Origin: Hymenobacter ginkgonis
GTDB taxonomy: Bacteria > Bacteroidota > Bacteroidia > Cytophagales > Hymenobacteraceae
Assembly: GCF_009755225.1 (NCBI RefSeq)
Contig: NZ_WQKZ01000009.1
Span: forward strand, 46,550-110,549
Reading direction: 5' to 3'
Length of the DNA: 64,000 nt
Shown here: positions 44,471 to 52,885 of the stretch, piece by piece
Numbering within the stretch: position 1 is the stretch's first letter
Layout of the letters: each line of letters opens with the position of its first letter
Translations under genes and position numbers: made by a program
The notes under the pieces: generated by a model
The model's input: only the letters and a program-made list of their open reading frames with translations
Database searches by the model: none
What the model was told of the DNA's origin: nothing

Positions 44471-45460
44471 TTAAGCCCGCATACTCTTGGGCAGTTTCTT
44501 CTGAAAATTGAGCTGTGTCTGCTGAAGCTCCTGCCGCTTCTGTTCCTCAGCTTCTGCCTTAGCCACCTCGGGTTTTTTAATGAGCACCACCTGATAGTTG
44601 TCGTCAAAAGAACCGTCAACTTGGCGGCGGACGTTGGACTCAGTTTTAAGGACCTCAGCCGTGAAGGGAATGCTATCGAGGGCGCACACGCGGGCCAGAA
44701 ACTTACGGAGAAGGCTGGCTGCCTTCTTAGCTGGGGTTTTCTCAAAACCAGCAATCTCCTTGAGTTCATCAAAGTTCTCGATAAACTTCAGCTTGCTTTT
44801 ATTCTCCTTGGTGCACCATAGGCCCCAGGCATAGCGCATCCGCAGGTAGAGGAACCGGCCCACGGTCCAGCTAGTACCCGACGGCTCCTGTTCAGTACCA
44901 GCCGTGCGCAGGCTGGTGTAGTCGGGTAGCGTGATGAGCTGACTCAAGAAGTGGTTGTTCTGCACGAAGTCGGGATTTACCGACATGGTGTAACGCACAA
45001 AAGAGCGGTCGCGGCGCGTGATGGTGAGTCCTTTGAATAGCCGGACGCTACTCAGGTTATAGCGCGTCTCCCGGCGGGGGCCAGCTACGCGGTACTCCTT
45101 GGAGTCGTAGAGCATGTTGTGGGCCGACATGCTAAAGAGTACGGCATCCAACATGGTGCGGCCGTAGTCAGCCTTAAGCTTTGGCTGCAAGGCAAAGATG
45201 GCTTGGCCACCCTTCGTGAGCGGTTGCAGCAGCGAGCTGCGCGAATGGCCGAAGAGGGTGTAGAAGTCGGAAGCGTGGAACGTGACGCTGGGCGTATCCA
45301 GGAGCAAGGCCAGGTTCTGGCGGAAGCCGGGAATAAAGGTCTCCTTGGCCACCCACATGATTAAATCTATAGCTAGCCCACGGTAAGGGCCGTATTGGCG
45401 CACTTCGTGGGGATAGCGACAGATATTGGAGTCGAGATAGATTGTATCTATATTTGCCAT
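44471..45460 (-). CDS. Unrecognised replication-region protein
   Basis: The product has 329 residues. The start (MANIDTIYLDSNICRYPHEV) is followed by a compact mixed alpha/beta body with several Arg/Lys-rich stretches (RLFKGLTITRRDRSFVRYTM, FLYLRMRYAWGLWC) and a Lys/Gln/Glu-rich coiled tail. I do not recognise the family. Two winged-helix-like segments and its position beside array B make a second replication initiator possible, but this is inference. Its leader contains a strong hairpin. Confidence 0.55.
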   Translation of the reverse strand: MANIDTIYLDSNICRYPHEVRQYGPYRGLAIDLIMWVAKETFIPGFRQNLALLLDTPSVTFHASDFYTLFGHSRSSLLQPLTKGGQAIFALQPKLKADYGRTMLDAVLFSMSAHNMLYDSKEYRVAGPRRETRYNLSSVRLFKGLTITRRDRSFVRYTMSVNPDFVQNNHFLSQLITLPDYTSLRTAGTEQEPSGTSWTVGRFLYLRMRYAWGLWCTKENKSKLKFIENFDELKEIAGFEKTPAKKAASLLRKFLARVCALDSIPFTAEVLKTESNVRRQVDGSFDDNYQVVLIKKPEVAKAEAEEQKRQELQQTQLNFQKKLPKSMRA

Positions 45461-45489
45461 GCGAACAGACTCTCTTAACGAGGGTTTGG

Positions 45490-45528
45490 CGGGCGCTCCT
45501 CGTAGGACAGGGGCGCCCGTCGTTTTTT
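45490..45528 (+). terminator. Plus-strand terminator or leader hairpin antisense to the gene at 44471-45460
   Basis: CGGGCGCTCC (45490-45499) pairs with GGGGCGCCCG (45510-45519), one G-U pair, and is followed on the plus strand by TCG and six T. No plus-strand gene precedes it, and it sits 30 nt before the start of a minus-strand gene. It could end an antisense RNA or form a structure in that gene's leader. Confidence 0.5.
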
Positions 45529-45562
45529 ATTACCGTCGCAAGGTAGTGAAGAAACCCATACT

Positions 45563-45580
45563 TGTTCTTATAAAAGAACA
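45563..45580. promoter_or_regulatory. Operator-like inverted repeat TGTTCTT-N4-AAGAACA
   Basis: Perfect 7-bp arms. The core TTGTTCTTATA is shared with the ardC upstream region at 48860-48871. It lies between the gene at 44471-45460 and the DNA-binding-like gene at 45619. Confidence 0.4.
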
Positions 45581-45618
45581 GCTACACCCGGCAAAAAGAT
45601 AGAAATTATAAGCGGAGC

Positions 45619-45999
45619 CTATGTTGCTTTAGGGGCCTTGGCTTTGGGTTGAGCTGCAACACGAGCGGCGGGCTGAAACGTATCACTTAAACCCGGGGGA
45701 GCTATTTTGCGGCCAACTACCTGGCCTTTTGCAGCCTCTATCTTTCCGGCTACCGCCTCGGCCACTTGGGGGTTACGCTCCATCTCGGCCGTCACCAAGT
45801 CGAGTAGGCGCTTAAGTGGGTGGCCCGTGAGCGTGGCCAGTATTTGCAACTCAGCGACGGTAAATAAAGAGGGGTCAGCTTCGGCACGCTTTAGCTTCAA
45901 GTGGCCCATGCCCAGCGCGTTCATAAAATCGCGGTCGGTAAAGCGGTTACCTTCGCGAATAAGGTCCCGAAGCGTCGCGGGCGTGGTAGGACTTTTCAT
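45619..45999 (-). CDS. Putative HTH DNA-binding protein
   Basis: The product has 126 residues from ATG 45999 (MKSPTTPATLRDLI); a 15-codon upstream extension is less likely. Residues 8-60 read as a helix-turn-helix-like bundle: RFTDRDFMNALGMGHLKLKR and FTVAELQILATLTGHPLKRL. The C-terminus is Ala/Lys/Pro-rich. It may regulate the neighbouring replication genes. The family is not recognised with certainty. Confidence 0.5.
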   Translation of the reverse strand: MKSPTTPATLRDLIREGNRFTDRDFMNALGMGHLKLKRAEADPSLFTVAELQILATLTGHPLKRLLDLVTAEMERNPQVAEAVAGKIEAAKGQVVGRKIAPPGLSDTFQPAARVAAQPKAKAPKAT

Positions 46000-46170
46000 A
46001 AGCTGCGAACTAAGCCACGAAAGTAAGTAAAAGACGCTGGGCATTAAAATACAAGGGTTTTAGGTTACACTACCCGGACGTAGTAACTAAAGGGAAAAAA
46101 AAGCGCGGGCGGAGCCTACCAATCAGCCCCAACCACTGCCTAAGGCAGGGTCAGGGCCTTCGGTGGCTTC

Positions 46171-47736
46171 CTATTTGTAGGCGCGCAGGGTGGTGGGGTC
46201 GTACTTCTTATGCAGCAGGGCTTGGCTGGCCTCGGTCAGCCCCTGCGTTAGCGGCTGGTGGTCGAGTAGCTTGACTAGGTGGTGCTGATGCTCGTCGTAC
46301 TCGCTGGTTAGGCCGTGGTGGGTTTCCACGAACAGCAGCAACTCCAATAGCTGGGCCTCGGTAGGGGCGCTGGCAGCAACCTGGGCGCGTACCCATTTGG
46401 GGTACTCGTCGCCCCGCATGGCCTTGCGGGTTTTCTCAGCCAGGGGCTCCCAACCCCATTCGCGCACCAGCTGGGCAAAGGTCAGCTCATCAAGCGCCGT
46501 ACGGTTAGCCAGCAGCTTGCGGGCAATGAGGCTGCCGAGTAGGGTGCGGCGGGCTTGGGCGGCGGTGTCATCACCCTGCTGGAGCAATCCGACCAGTCGC
46601 CCGGCCAGAACGCACTTAGTAGCCTCTTTCGTGAGGCGCTGGCGGCGGGTATCGAGGCCGATTTCGTAGCTGCTCTTGTTGGCGGTTGGGGCCGCGCCTA
46701 TCACCTTCACGTAAATTACATGGCCCTGCTGCGGCCCGTCGATGTACACGCCCGGCCGACCTTCTTTCTTCTTCACCACCTCGTAGCGGCTGGGCGACAA
46801 GCTGCCCGCTGGTAGCTCATAGTAGCGGGTGGAAAGCTGCACGGCGGGCTGCTGCTCGGTGCTGTGGTCGATGATGGCGCGCTCGGTCTGCTTACTCAAC
46901 TTTACTTTCCAGCAAGCCGCATCCAAGCACGTGTCTTTACCCTTGCTTGGCTGCTCGAACAGGACCCCGGCGCAGCTACTGCGCTTAGGGCACTTGAGGC
47001 AGGCCCCGGCCTGCGGGTATAACTTATCATCGCTTAGGCCCCAGGGGGCGGCGCTCAACTGGTGGGCCTCGCTGCTCACCCAACTCTTCACGTAGCTTTC
47101 GGTATAGGCCGAGCCGCGCCCTATGTCCTTAATATGCTCGGCGGCTAGGCGCTGCTGCACCGACTGCGGCCACCGGGCCAACTCCTGCGCTGCGGCCAGC
47201 GTCAGCTTATCGGCCCGCAACAGTTTCAGCCACCCCGCCGCCAACTGGCTCACGGCTTTGCGCTGGGCTACCCAACGCAGGGGCTTGCCGAGGCGGCTGG
47301 CAATTTCTTCGTAGGTGGCCCCGTTGGCGCTTAGCTTGCCCACGGCCACCGCCTCGTCGGCCGGGTGCGGGTTCTCGCGCTGCACGTTTTCAATCAGCCG
47401 CGCCTCGTCGGCCTGCTGCTCACTCATTTCGCGCACGTTGCATAGAATGGTGGGCAGTTGGGCCAACTGGTGGGCCGCGTAGCGCCGCCCTCCGGCAACT
47501 AGGGCGTACCGCTTGCCCGCTAGCGGCTCGACTAACGGGCGCACGGTGGCGGGCTGAATCAGGCCCGAATTTTTAATGCTTTCGGCCAACTCGGCAAGGC
47601 CGGGGGCACTCATGGACAGGCGGTAATTGCCGCCGATATAAATTTCATCGAGCGATAATTGTCGTAGCTCACCCTGAGGCGTGGGCAGGATAATAACGGC
47701 AATTTCTTCGGCTGGGGCTAGTGTTTCTACAGACAT
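46171..47736 (-). CDS. ParB-like partition protein with cysteine cluster
   Basis: The product has 521 residues from ATG 47736 (MSVETLAPAEEI). The ParB N-domain is clear: IYIGGNYRLSMSAPGLAELA, then YALVAGGRRYAAHQLAQLPT and DEARLIENVQRENPHPADEA (the ENVQRE box). A KorB-like HTH follows (YEEIASRLGKPLRWVAQR). A cysteine cluster (CLKCPKRSSC, then CLDAACW, about residues 250-285) probably binds zinc, as in some plasmid ParB-like proteins. The C-terminal 200 residues are helical. The canonical ParA gene is 16 kb away. Confidence 0.85.
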   Translation of the reverse strand: MSVETLAPAEEIAVIILPTPQGELRQLSLDEIYIGGNYRLSMSAPGLAELAESIKNSGLIQPATVRPLVEPLAGKRYALVAGGRRYAAHQLAQLPTILCNVREMSEQQADEARLIENVQRENPHPADEAVAVGKLSANGATYEEIASRLGKPLRWVAQRKAVSQLAAGWLKLLRADKLTLAAAQELARWPQSVQQRLAAEHIKDIGRGSAYTESYVKSWVSSEAHQLSAAPWGLSDDKLYPQAGACLKCPKRSSCAGVLFEQPSKGKDTCLDAACWKVKLSKQTERAIIDHSTEQQPAVQLSTRYYELPAGSLSPSRYEVVKKKEGRPGVYIDGPQQGHVIYVKVIGAAPTANKSSYEIGLDTRRQRLTKEATKCVLAGRLVGLLQQGDDTAAQARRTLLGSLIARKLLANRTALDELTFAQLVREWGWEPLAEKTRKAMRGDEYPKWVRAQVAASAPTEAQLLELLLFVETHHGLTSEYDEHQHHLVKLLDHQPLTQGLTEASQALLHKKYDPTTLRAYK

Positions 47737-47785
47737 GGCAAACGGAAATCTATAAGTGGAATTTTTGCGAATCAGCACCCTACGA

Positions 47786-47812
47786 GCACCGGATAGCCAG
47801 GCTATCCGGTGC
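47786..47812. terminator. Hairpin between the ardC and parB genes
   Basis: GCACCGGATAGC (47786-47797) pairs perfectly with GCTATCCGGTGC (47801-47812) over a 3-nt loop. It sits just after the ardC stop on the minus strand; no U-tract follows in that direction. Confidence 0.55.
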
Positions 47813-47826
47813 CGTTTGGGCCGTTT

Positions 47827-48801
47827 TTAGGCGGCTAGGGCAGTGGTTGCCTCTTCCTCCGTTGTCAGCGTTTTCACCTCTTTACTGGGTGTAGTCGGGG
47901 CCGGAATTGGGTCGGGAATGATGCCCAAAATCAGGTTAGCAGCTTTCTGCGCGTGGCTGGCTGCCTGAATAATCAGCTTCTTATCGGCTTTGAGCTGGCC
48001 CACCCAGTATTGCAGGTAAGCCACTGTATTTTCTTCGGTGGCCTGGGTGCTGATACCTGCGGCCCCGCACAAGAAGGCCGCGCCCATCTCGGCGGTCAGT
48101 TCCTCGCGGGCGTAACCGCTGGCACCTTTGACTTTCATGTTCTCGGCTAGGTCAGCCCGGTTGAGGCGGCTGGGGTGGCCGGTGGCGTGGGTCAACTCGT
48201 GGAACAGCGTTTGATAGTAGGCCTCGGCGCTGGTGAAGCTGCTGAAAATGGGCATATTCACGTAGTCGAACGCGGGCACGTAGTAGGCGCGCTGGTCTAG
48301 GTGCTTGATGTCGGGGCGCTCGGCCCAGCTGCCTACGATTGCCTCAGCTGCTTCGAGGGGCTGGTGCTGCACCTCGGCACCTTCGGGTAGTATCAGATTC
48401 ACGTTCTCCACATCGGCCACGTTGAACACAGTCGAGTAGGTAGCGAAAGGAATGCGCTCCTTTTCGCCCGGCTGACCTTCCTTCTTCTCCTTCTCAATCA
48501 CGTTGTAGAAGATGATAGGGAAACCTTTGGCTCCCTTGCGAATATTGCCGCCCAACTTCTTGGCCTGCTGGAACGTCAGGAACAGGGGCAAGCCCTCACT
48601 CAGGAAGTGCAGCAAAAAGGCGTTGATGCCGGTATACACGTGGCCCGTCACGTAGTTACGGGGCATCCCCAGCGACTGCCAGGGCTTCTGCCAAGGGATT
48701 AAACCGCCTTCCATCTTTTCCAGAATGCGGTCAGTGATAATTTGGTAAGCATCGGCCTTAGGACTGCCTTTGCTCTCTTCGGTGGTGTTGCGAACAGCCA
48801 T
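47827..48801 (-). CDS. ardC: ArdC-type antirestriction protein
   Basis: The product has 324 residues. The N-terminal ssDNA-binding domain (DAYQIITDRILEKMEGGLIP, then WQKPWQSLGMPRNYVTGHVY) and C-terminal zincin-like domain (HELTHATGH, with His-Glu-x-x-His) are both present, followed by REELTAEMGAAFLCG, which supplies the third ligand region. ArdC protects incoming plasmid strands from host restriction. It is the first gene of a block with ParB. Confidence 0.88.
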   Translation of the reverse strand: MAVRNTTEESKGSPKADAYQIITDRILEKMEGGLIPWQKPWQSLGMPRNYVTGHVYTGINAFLLHFLSEGLPLFLTFQQAKKLGGNIRKGAKGFPIIFYNVIEKEKKEGQPGEKERIPFATYSTVFNVADVENVNLILPEGAEVQHQPLEAAEAIVGSWAERPDIKHLDQRAYYVPAFDYVNMPIFSSFTSAEAYYQTLFHELTHATGHPSRLNRADLAENMKVKGASGYAREELTAEMGAAFLCGAAGISTQATEENTVAYLQYWVGQLKADKKLIIQAASHAQKAANLILGIIPDPIPAPTTPSKEVKTLTTEEEATTALAA

Positions 48802-48856
48802 CTTAAAGGGGTGATTAGAAGGAGCTTCGTTGCTCTTTCCTTACTATAAAGATACA

Positions 48857-48884
48857 AAAGTTGTTCTTATATAGCAACAACTTT
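48857..48884. promoter_or_regulatory. Inverted repeat upstream of ardC
   Basis: AAAGTTGTT (48857-48865) and AACAACTTT (48876-48884) are perfect complements 10 nt apart, 56 nt upstream of the ardC start. It shares TTGTTCTTATA with the site at 45562. A repressor site acting during establishment of the plasmid is a reasonable inference. Confidence 0.45.
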
Positions 48885-48974
48885 CATGCTTTTTCATAAG
48901 TTTTTTTCATCAAAAAAGGCTCTCTCGATACTCTAAGACGGCCTTTTTCTTCCCTTTAGTTACTACTCTGCTTA

Positions 48975-49202
48975 TTGACAATGACGGTATGCGACTTCGC
49001 CAACGAGGTCTGCCCGGTGTTTCCCTCTACCGCCAAGAAGCTGCATCATAACTTTCCCGACCCAGCTAAGGCCTTGGGCAGCGAGGAAGCAATCGTGTTT
49101 CGGTTTCGGAATGTGCTTGACCACGTGAAACCCATGCCCACGGCTTCAGGCACGCGCAGTTTCAAATCGCCTAACGCAACTAAACAACCGCTGCGTGGGT
49201 GA
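48975..49202 (+). pseudogene. ArsC arsenate reductase C-terminal remnant
   Basis: The frame reads TMTVCDFANEVCPVFPSTAK, then LHHNFPDPAKALGSEEA and FRFRNVLDHV. This is the C-terminal third of low-molecular-weight phosphatase-type arsenate reductases (VCD...CPVFP...H..F.DPA). The N-terminal catalytic part is absent, and homology ends near 49130. It suggests that an arsenic locus was here or was truncated during rearrangement. Confidence 0.65.
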
Positions 49203-49278
49203 CCCGAGGGCTTAGGTGGAATTCTTCGGTTAGCCTCACCGTTGAGGTAAAGAGAGTTTTTCCCTCTCATACCGCTAT

Positions 49279-49461
49279 ATGGCAACTAATAATCCGGCCG
49301 GCGACGGCCACCGCATCGGCGCAGTGCGCGACCGCTCGCAAGTTTTCAACCCCGTCACGGAACAATACGTGAAGCGGAACACTACCAACGGCCAGTTCAT
49401 GGACGTGAAGCAAGACGGTACTCCCTTCAAAGGAGTGCGGAAAGAGAAGGGAGGCAAATAG
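49279..49461 (+). CDS. Conserved small basic protein, 60 residues
   Basis: The frame is full-length from ATG 49279 and ends 29 nt before a strong terminator. RIGAVRDRSQVFNPVTEQYV, then KRNTTNGQFMDVK and PFKGVRKEK match, from memory, a widely distributed small family of unknown function. It is highly charged, without helices long enough for a membrane anchor. Confidence 0.6.
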   Translation: MATNNPAGDGHRIGAVRDRSQVFNPVTEQYVKRNTTNGQFMDVKQDGTPFKGVRKEKGGK

Positions 49462-49490
49462 TACTACTTCTACTTTATGTTTCTTGCTAT

Positions 49491-49524
49491 AAAAAAGCGA
49501 CTCCGAAATTGGAGTCGCTTTTTT
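49491..49524. terminator. Bidirectional terminator
   Basis: AAAAAAGCGACTCC (49491-49504) pairs perfectly with GGAGTCGCTTTTTT (49511-49524) over a 6-nt loop. A run of T on one side and A on the other lets it act in both directions. Confidence 0.88.
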
Positions 49525-49547
49525 GTTTCAATTACTGCTAACAGCTT

Positions 49548-50417
49548 ATGCAGGTATCACGCAGACATCATTACATTCCCCAGTTCCTCATCAAGAATTT
49601 TGCAGACGAGGACGGCTTACTCTACTTGTTTGATAAGCAGACGGGTAGAATAGCCAAACAGCGGCAAAGCCCGAAGGCTATATTCTTTGAAATGGACCGG
49701 AATACGGTGCTCTTTAATGGCCAGCCTAAAGACCACCTGGAAGCCTTGTATGCGGCTTTAGATGACAAGGCTGCCGCCGACTTGCAAACTGTCCTTCTAT
49801 CCCGGAAGGCCTCCGCAGAAGAAGTAGTGAGCATAGTTGCGCTGGCCAGTTCCCTCAAATGGCGCACCCCTGCGAGTGACCCACAGTTTGGCCAACTGAA
49901 AGAAGAATTAAGCCTAGCCGACTTAAAGACCGAAATCCGCCCCATTGACCAAGCTACGCCTGTAGACCAGAACGCGCTGAACCAGTTAGTGGCTTCGGAC
50001 GCTATTAAAGAAGCTAAGCGAATTCTATTACCCCTGCTGCCATTGCTTGACGAGGAGAAGCTTACCGACATTCACGCCAACTGGTTTATTCACTCGCACT
50101 CCGATGAACGGTTTCCATCCTTAATTGGCGACTGCCCTCTGCTAGAAAGACCCAATGCCGACTATAGCAAGCTGGAAGACTTTATCTTTCCGCTAAGCTC
50201 TACCGACACATTTATTTATAAGCGCAAGGCACAAAAGCAAATTAACAGTCCAATTTTTACTATTCAGAAGGATTTAGCTACACTTCATTATTCCGCGCGT
50301 TATGTTGCCTGCAAAAGCAAAACGCATCTGGAATCCACTGTGAACATGTACGGCGTATTGCAAGCTCAAAACCAAGTAGGGCAACTCACTAAGTTTTTAT
50401 TTGACTTCATCGCCTAA
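49548..50417 (+). CDS. DUF4238 domain protein
   Basis: The product has 289 residues. The N-terminus RRHHYIPQFLIKNFADEDG and LYLFDKQTGRI identifies DUF4238. The C-terminal half contains FPSLIGDCPLLERP and DTFIYKRKAQKQI. DUF4238 proteins are of unknown function and often found in accessory regions; some are suspected to be nucleases or toxins. It stands alone between terminator and convergent nuclease-like gene. Confidence 0.75.
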   Translation: MQVSRRHHYIPQFLIKNFADEDGLLYLFDKQTGRIAKQRQSPKAIFFEMDRNTVLFNGQPKDHLEALYAALDDKAAADLQTVLLSRKASAEEVVSIVALASSLKWRTPASDPQFGQLKEELSLADLKTEIRPIDQATPVDQNALNQLVASDAIKEAKRILLPLLPLLDEEKLTDIHANWFIHSHSDERFPSLIGDCPLLERPNADYSKLEDFIFPLSSTDTFIYKRKAQKQINSPIFTIQKDLATLHYSARYVACKSKTHLESTVNMYGVLQAQNQVGQLTKFLFDFIA

Positions 50418-50492
50418 GCTGTTTTAGAATCGATTAGCAAAGCTTTGCTCCAGCGAGCCCAGTAGTCATGCTCAAAGAGCAGATAAGGCCGC

Positions 50493-51740
50493 TCATACCG
50501 AGCGCGCAATCTTGAGCATGGCAGCTGGCGAGTCACCAAACTTGCACAGGGCCTCGCAGTGCTGGCGCAGTTCCGAAAACAGGATGTAGCGGATGGTTGC
50601 GCCGGCGGCCCGGATGGCCGGGCGCGAAAGCTGGGCCTGCACTTCCTTCTCGCGAGCATCGGGCACCACCAGGTAGAGCGCCGTCTCATGCTCGGGCATG
50701 GAGAACGCCAAATCCGTGAGGCGCAGAATGCCGCTGTAGATGCTGGTGCTTTTCTCCACCTCGAAGGCCGCCACCACGCGGTTGGTGCCGGGCGCAAACC
50801 ACACGATGTCAATCAGGCGGATGGTGCTGGCCACCTCGGCGGGCACCGGCAACTCGGGGTGCTGGTCGAGGCAGAGAAACGAGAGCTTCTGCCCACCGCA
50901 GAGGCGGTTGCGGTCGTTGATGGCCGTGGTCACATCGCAGCCCAGGGCCTTGCCCACGCGCAGCAGGTGGTGCTGCATCTCGGTGTGCTGGTTTTCCTCC
51001 TGCGCCTCGGTCTGCACCTCCTTGTGGCGCTTCTGGGCCTGCTGCTGGTACTTGTCGCGGTCCTCGTCGGTGGCGAACTGCTGGTCGCCGGCAATCATCT
51101 TTTTCACGCCCACGTCGAAAAGCAGCCCGCTCAGCGCGCCGTAGTCGAGGCTCAGGTGCTGGCGGTGTTCCTGGTTGAGGTCGCGCAGCCGGTCGCGCAT
51201 GCGCAGGTACTCCGACCAGGAGCCCAGCTTGATTTTCTCTCCGAACAGGGCGTTGAAGCCGTTGACGATGGCCGTGTTGCAGGGCGGCATCAGGGTAGGA
51301 TGCAGGAAATAGAGGATGCTGGCTACGGCCGGCCCCAGCCCCTTGATTTTGCGACGGTCGAGAATGTCGATTTCGCGCAGCAGCTGATGCTCGGTGGTGG
51401 CGGCCAGGCAGCTTTCCAGAAATTGCCCGAAAGCCCGCTTGTTGTCCTCGTGCTCGTAAATGTCGGGGATACGCAGCTTAGGCTTCCAGTAGAAGGGGTG
51501 GGCCGCGCCCTGAAACACCTGCTTCTGCTCGCTGATAACGCTGAGCACAAATTCGAGCGAGGTACCCTTAAAATCGTTGCCGAAGCTACCGGCTTTGATG
51601 TCCTTCACCACCTGCTGCACCCCGCGCCGGATGGAGCGGAAGGCCTTCAGGCGCTCTTCGTTGTTGATGAACCAGGTGTTGTAAACAGACTCGGAATCAG
51701 CTTTGTATTGCTGGATAAGGGGAGGTAGCGCAGCGGACAT
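50493..51740 (-). CDS. Orphan restriction-endonuclease-like protein (PD-(D/E)xK)
   Basis: The product has 415 residues from ATG 51740 (MSAALPPLIQQYKAD). The middle has a helix-hairpin-helix-like segment (KIKGLGPAVASILYFLHPTL). The C-terminal third reads IDIVWFAPGTNRVVAAFEVE, then KSTSIYSGILRLTDLAFSM. The Asp of IDIVW and the Glu-Val-Glu-Lys of FEVEK fit a PD-(D/E)xK active site (D-x14-ExE/K). This architecture resembles type II endonucleases, but no methyltransferase is nearby. Function unknown; a defence role is possible. Confidence 0.6.
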   Translation of the reverse strand: MSAALPPLIQQYKADSESVYNTWFINNEERLKAFRSIRRGVQQVVKDIKAGSFGNDFKGTSLEFVLSVISEQKQVFQGAAHPFYWKPKLRIPDIYEHEDNKRAFGQFLESCLAATTEHQLLREIDILDRRKIKGLGPAVASILYFLHPTLMPPCNTAIVNGFNALFGEKIKLGSWSEYLRMRDRLRDLNQEHRQHLSLDYGALSGLLFDVGVKKMIAGDQQFATDEDRDKYQQQAQKRHKEVQTEAQEENQHTEMQHHLLRVGKALGCDVTTAINDRNRLCGGQKLSFLCLDQHPELPVPAEVASTIRLIDIVWFAPGTNRVVAAFEVEKSTSIYSGILRLTDLAFSMPEHETALYLVVPDAREKEVQAQLSRPAIRAAGATIRYILFSELRQHCEALCKFGDSPAAMLKIARSV

Positions 51741-51837
51741 AAATAGGAGTGGGCCAATGGAACCACTAAGATGCGTACAACCCCGGGGTCGGCAAGCTGG
51801 CGCGCCCAAAATCCGGCGTCCTGGCGGCGGTTGCCTG

Positions 51838-52812
51838 CTAATGCGTCCTGCCGGGCATGGCCATTGCCGGCATGGCCATCGGCTGGCCGGGTCGCATGGA
51901 AAGGTCGCCGTACCGGGCGGCTACGTAGTAGCCAGCCGCCAGCAGCAGCAGGGTGAGCACCGTGACCAGGGCTTTGCGTCCGGCCGATACCTGCCCGTCG
52001 CCGGCCATGCTCATGCCGGGCATCGCGTGCCCGGCGTGCCCGCTGGCAGTCGCCGGGGGCATGGCGGGCGACATGCCGGCCATGGCCATCCCCGCGTGCT
52101 GCGGCGCTGCGGCTGCCATTGCGCCGCCCTTGCCTAATGCCCGCTCGGTGCCCATGCCGTGCTTGAGTTTGTGCTTGACCAGCCACCAGTTGACGGGGTA
52201 GGCCACCGCCACCCCCACGAGCGTGGCGGCCGACATCGCCGCCCAGAACCAGGGCGAGGTGGCTTCCATTGCCCGCATGTCCCGCGACATCAGCACGACC
52301 ATCGTGGGCAGCATGCCAGCCATCATGGCGTTCATGGACATCCACTCGGGCAAAAACGAGCTGCGCAGGGCCTGCCCGTAGCTCATGCCCATCATGTCCT
52401 TCATAAACAGGGCCTGGAAGATAAATAACCCGAAGCCGAAGCCGGCCGCGTATTCTACCCAAATATCCACGCCCATGCGCAGGCCGAAATAGCCCGTAAT
52501 GCCGGCCGCCACAATGATGCCCGTGGCATCGCCGGCCGCGCAGTGAATGGTCGAGCCTACGGCTTGCTTCCAAAGCGGCGCAATGAACTGCTCGTGGGTG
52601 CCGGGCGATGGCTCCCGGCACGAAAACCAGTAGATGAGCAGCCCCACCGGCCCGGTGTAAAGCGTGACCAGCACCCAGCCCCACTTCATCACCTTCATCT
52701 CCGGGGTGCGGGTGAACAAGTCCCAAGCCACGTAGGCAGCCGATAGCAGCGTGAGGCCAAACCAAATCCAGAGCAACCAGGCCGGAGCCCAGGGGGTAGC
52801 GTTCATCGTCAT
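51838..52812 (-). CDS. DUF4396 membrane protein with Met/His-rich loop
   Basis: The product has 324 residues and about seven hydrophobic helices. It starts MTMNATPWAPAWLLWIWFGL. A Met/His loop (GMAMAGMSPAMPP, GHAGHAMPGMSMAGDG) at about residues 235-275 and a C-terminal PMAMPAMAMPGRTH are typical copper-binding tracts. DUF4396 proteins often occur in copper clusters. It follows the DUF305 gene, separated by a terminator. Confidence 0.75.
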   Translation of the reverse strand: MTMNATPWAPAWLLWIWFGLTLLSAAYVAWDLFTRTPEMKVMKWGWVLVTLYTGPVGLLIYWFSCREPSPGTHEQFIAPLWKQAVGSTIHCAAGDATGIIVAAGITGYFGLRMGVDIWVEYAAGFGFGLFIFQALFMKDMMGMSYGQALRSSFLPEWMSMNAMMAGMLPTMVVLMSRDMRAMEATSPWFWAAMSAATLVGVAVAYPVNWWLVKHKLKHGMGTERALGKGGAMAAAAPQHAGMAMAGMSPAMPPATASGHAGHAMPGMSMAGDGQVSAGRKALVTVLTLLLLAAGYYVAARYGDLSMRPGQPMAMPAMAMPGRTH

Positions 52813-52831
52813 CGTCGAGCGCGGTAAATGG

Positions 52832-52867
52832 GTAAAAAAAAGCAGCGAGACTTTCGCCCCGCTGCTT
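52832..52867 (-). terminator. Terminator after the first DUF305 gene
   Basis: AAGCAGCG (52840-52847) pairs with CGCTGCTT (52860-52867), and on the minus strand eight T follow. It lies between the DUF305 stop at 52886 and the DUF4396 start at 52812. Confidence 0.85.
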
Positions 52868-52885
52868 GGTTGGTTGCGACTGGCG

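Noticed and set aside
50559..51728. Plus-strand 389-codon frame
   Set aside because: Shadow of the minus-strand nuclease-like gene, rich in Leu/Val/Gly repeats.
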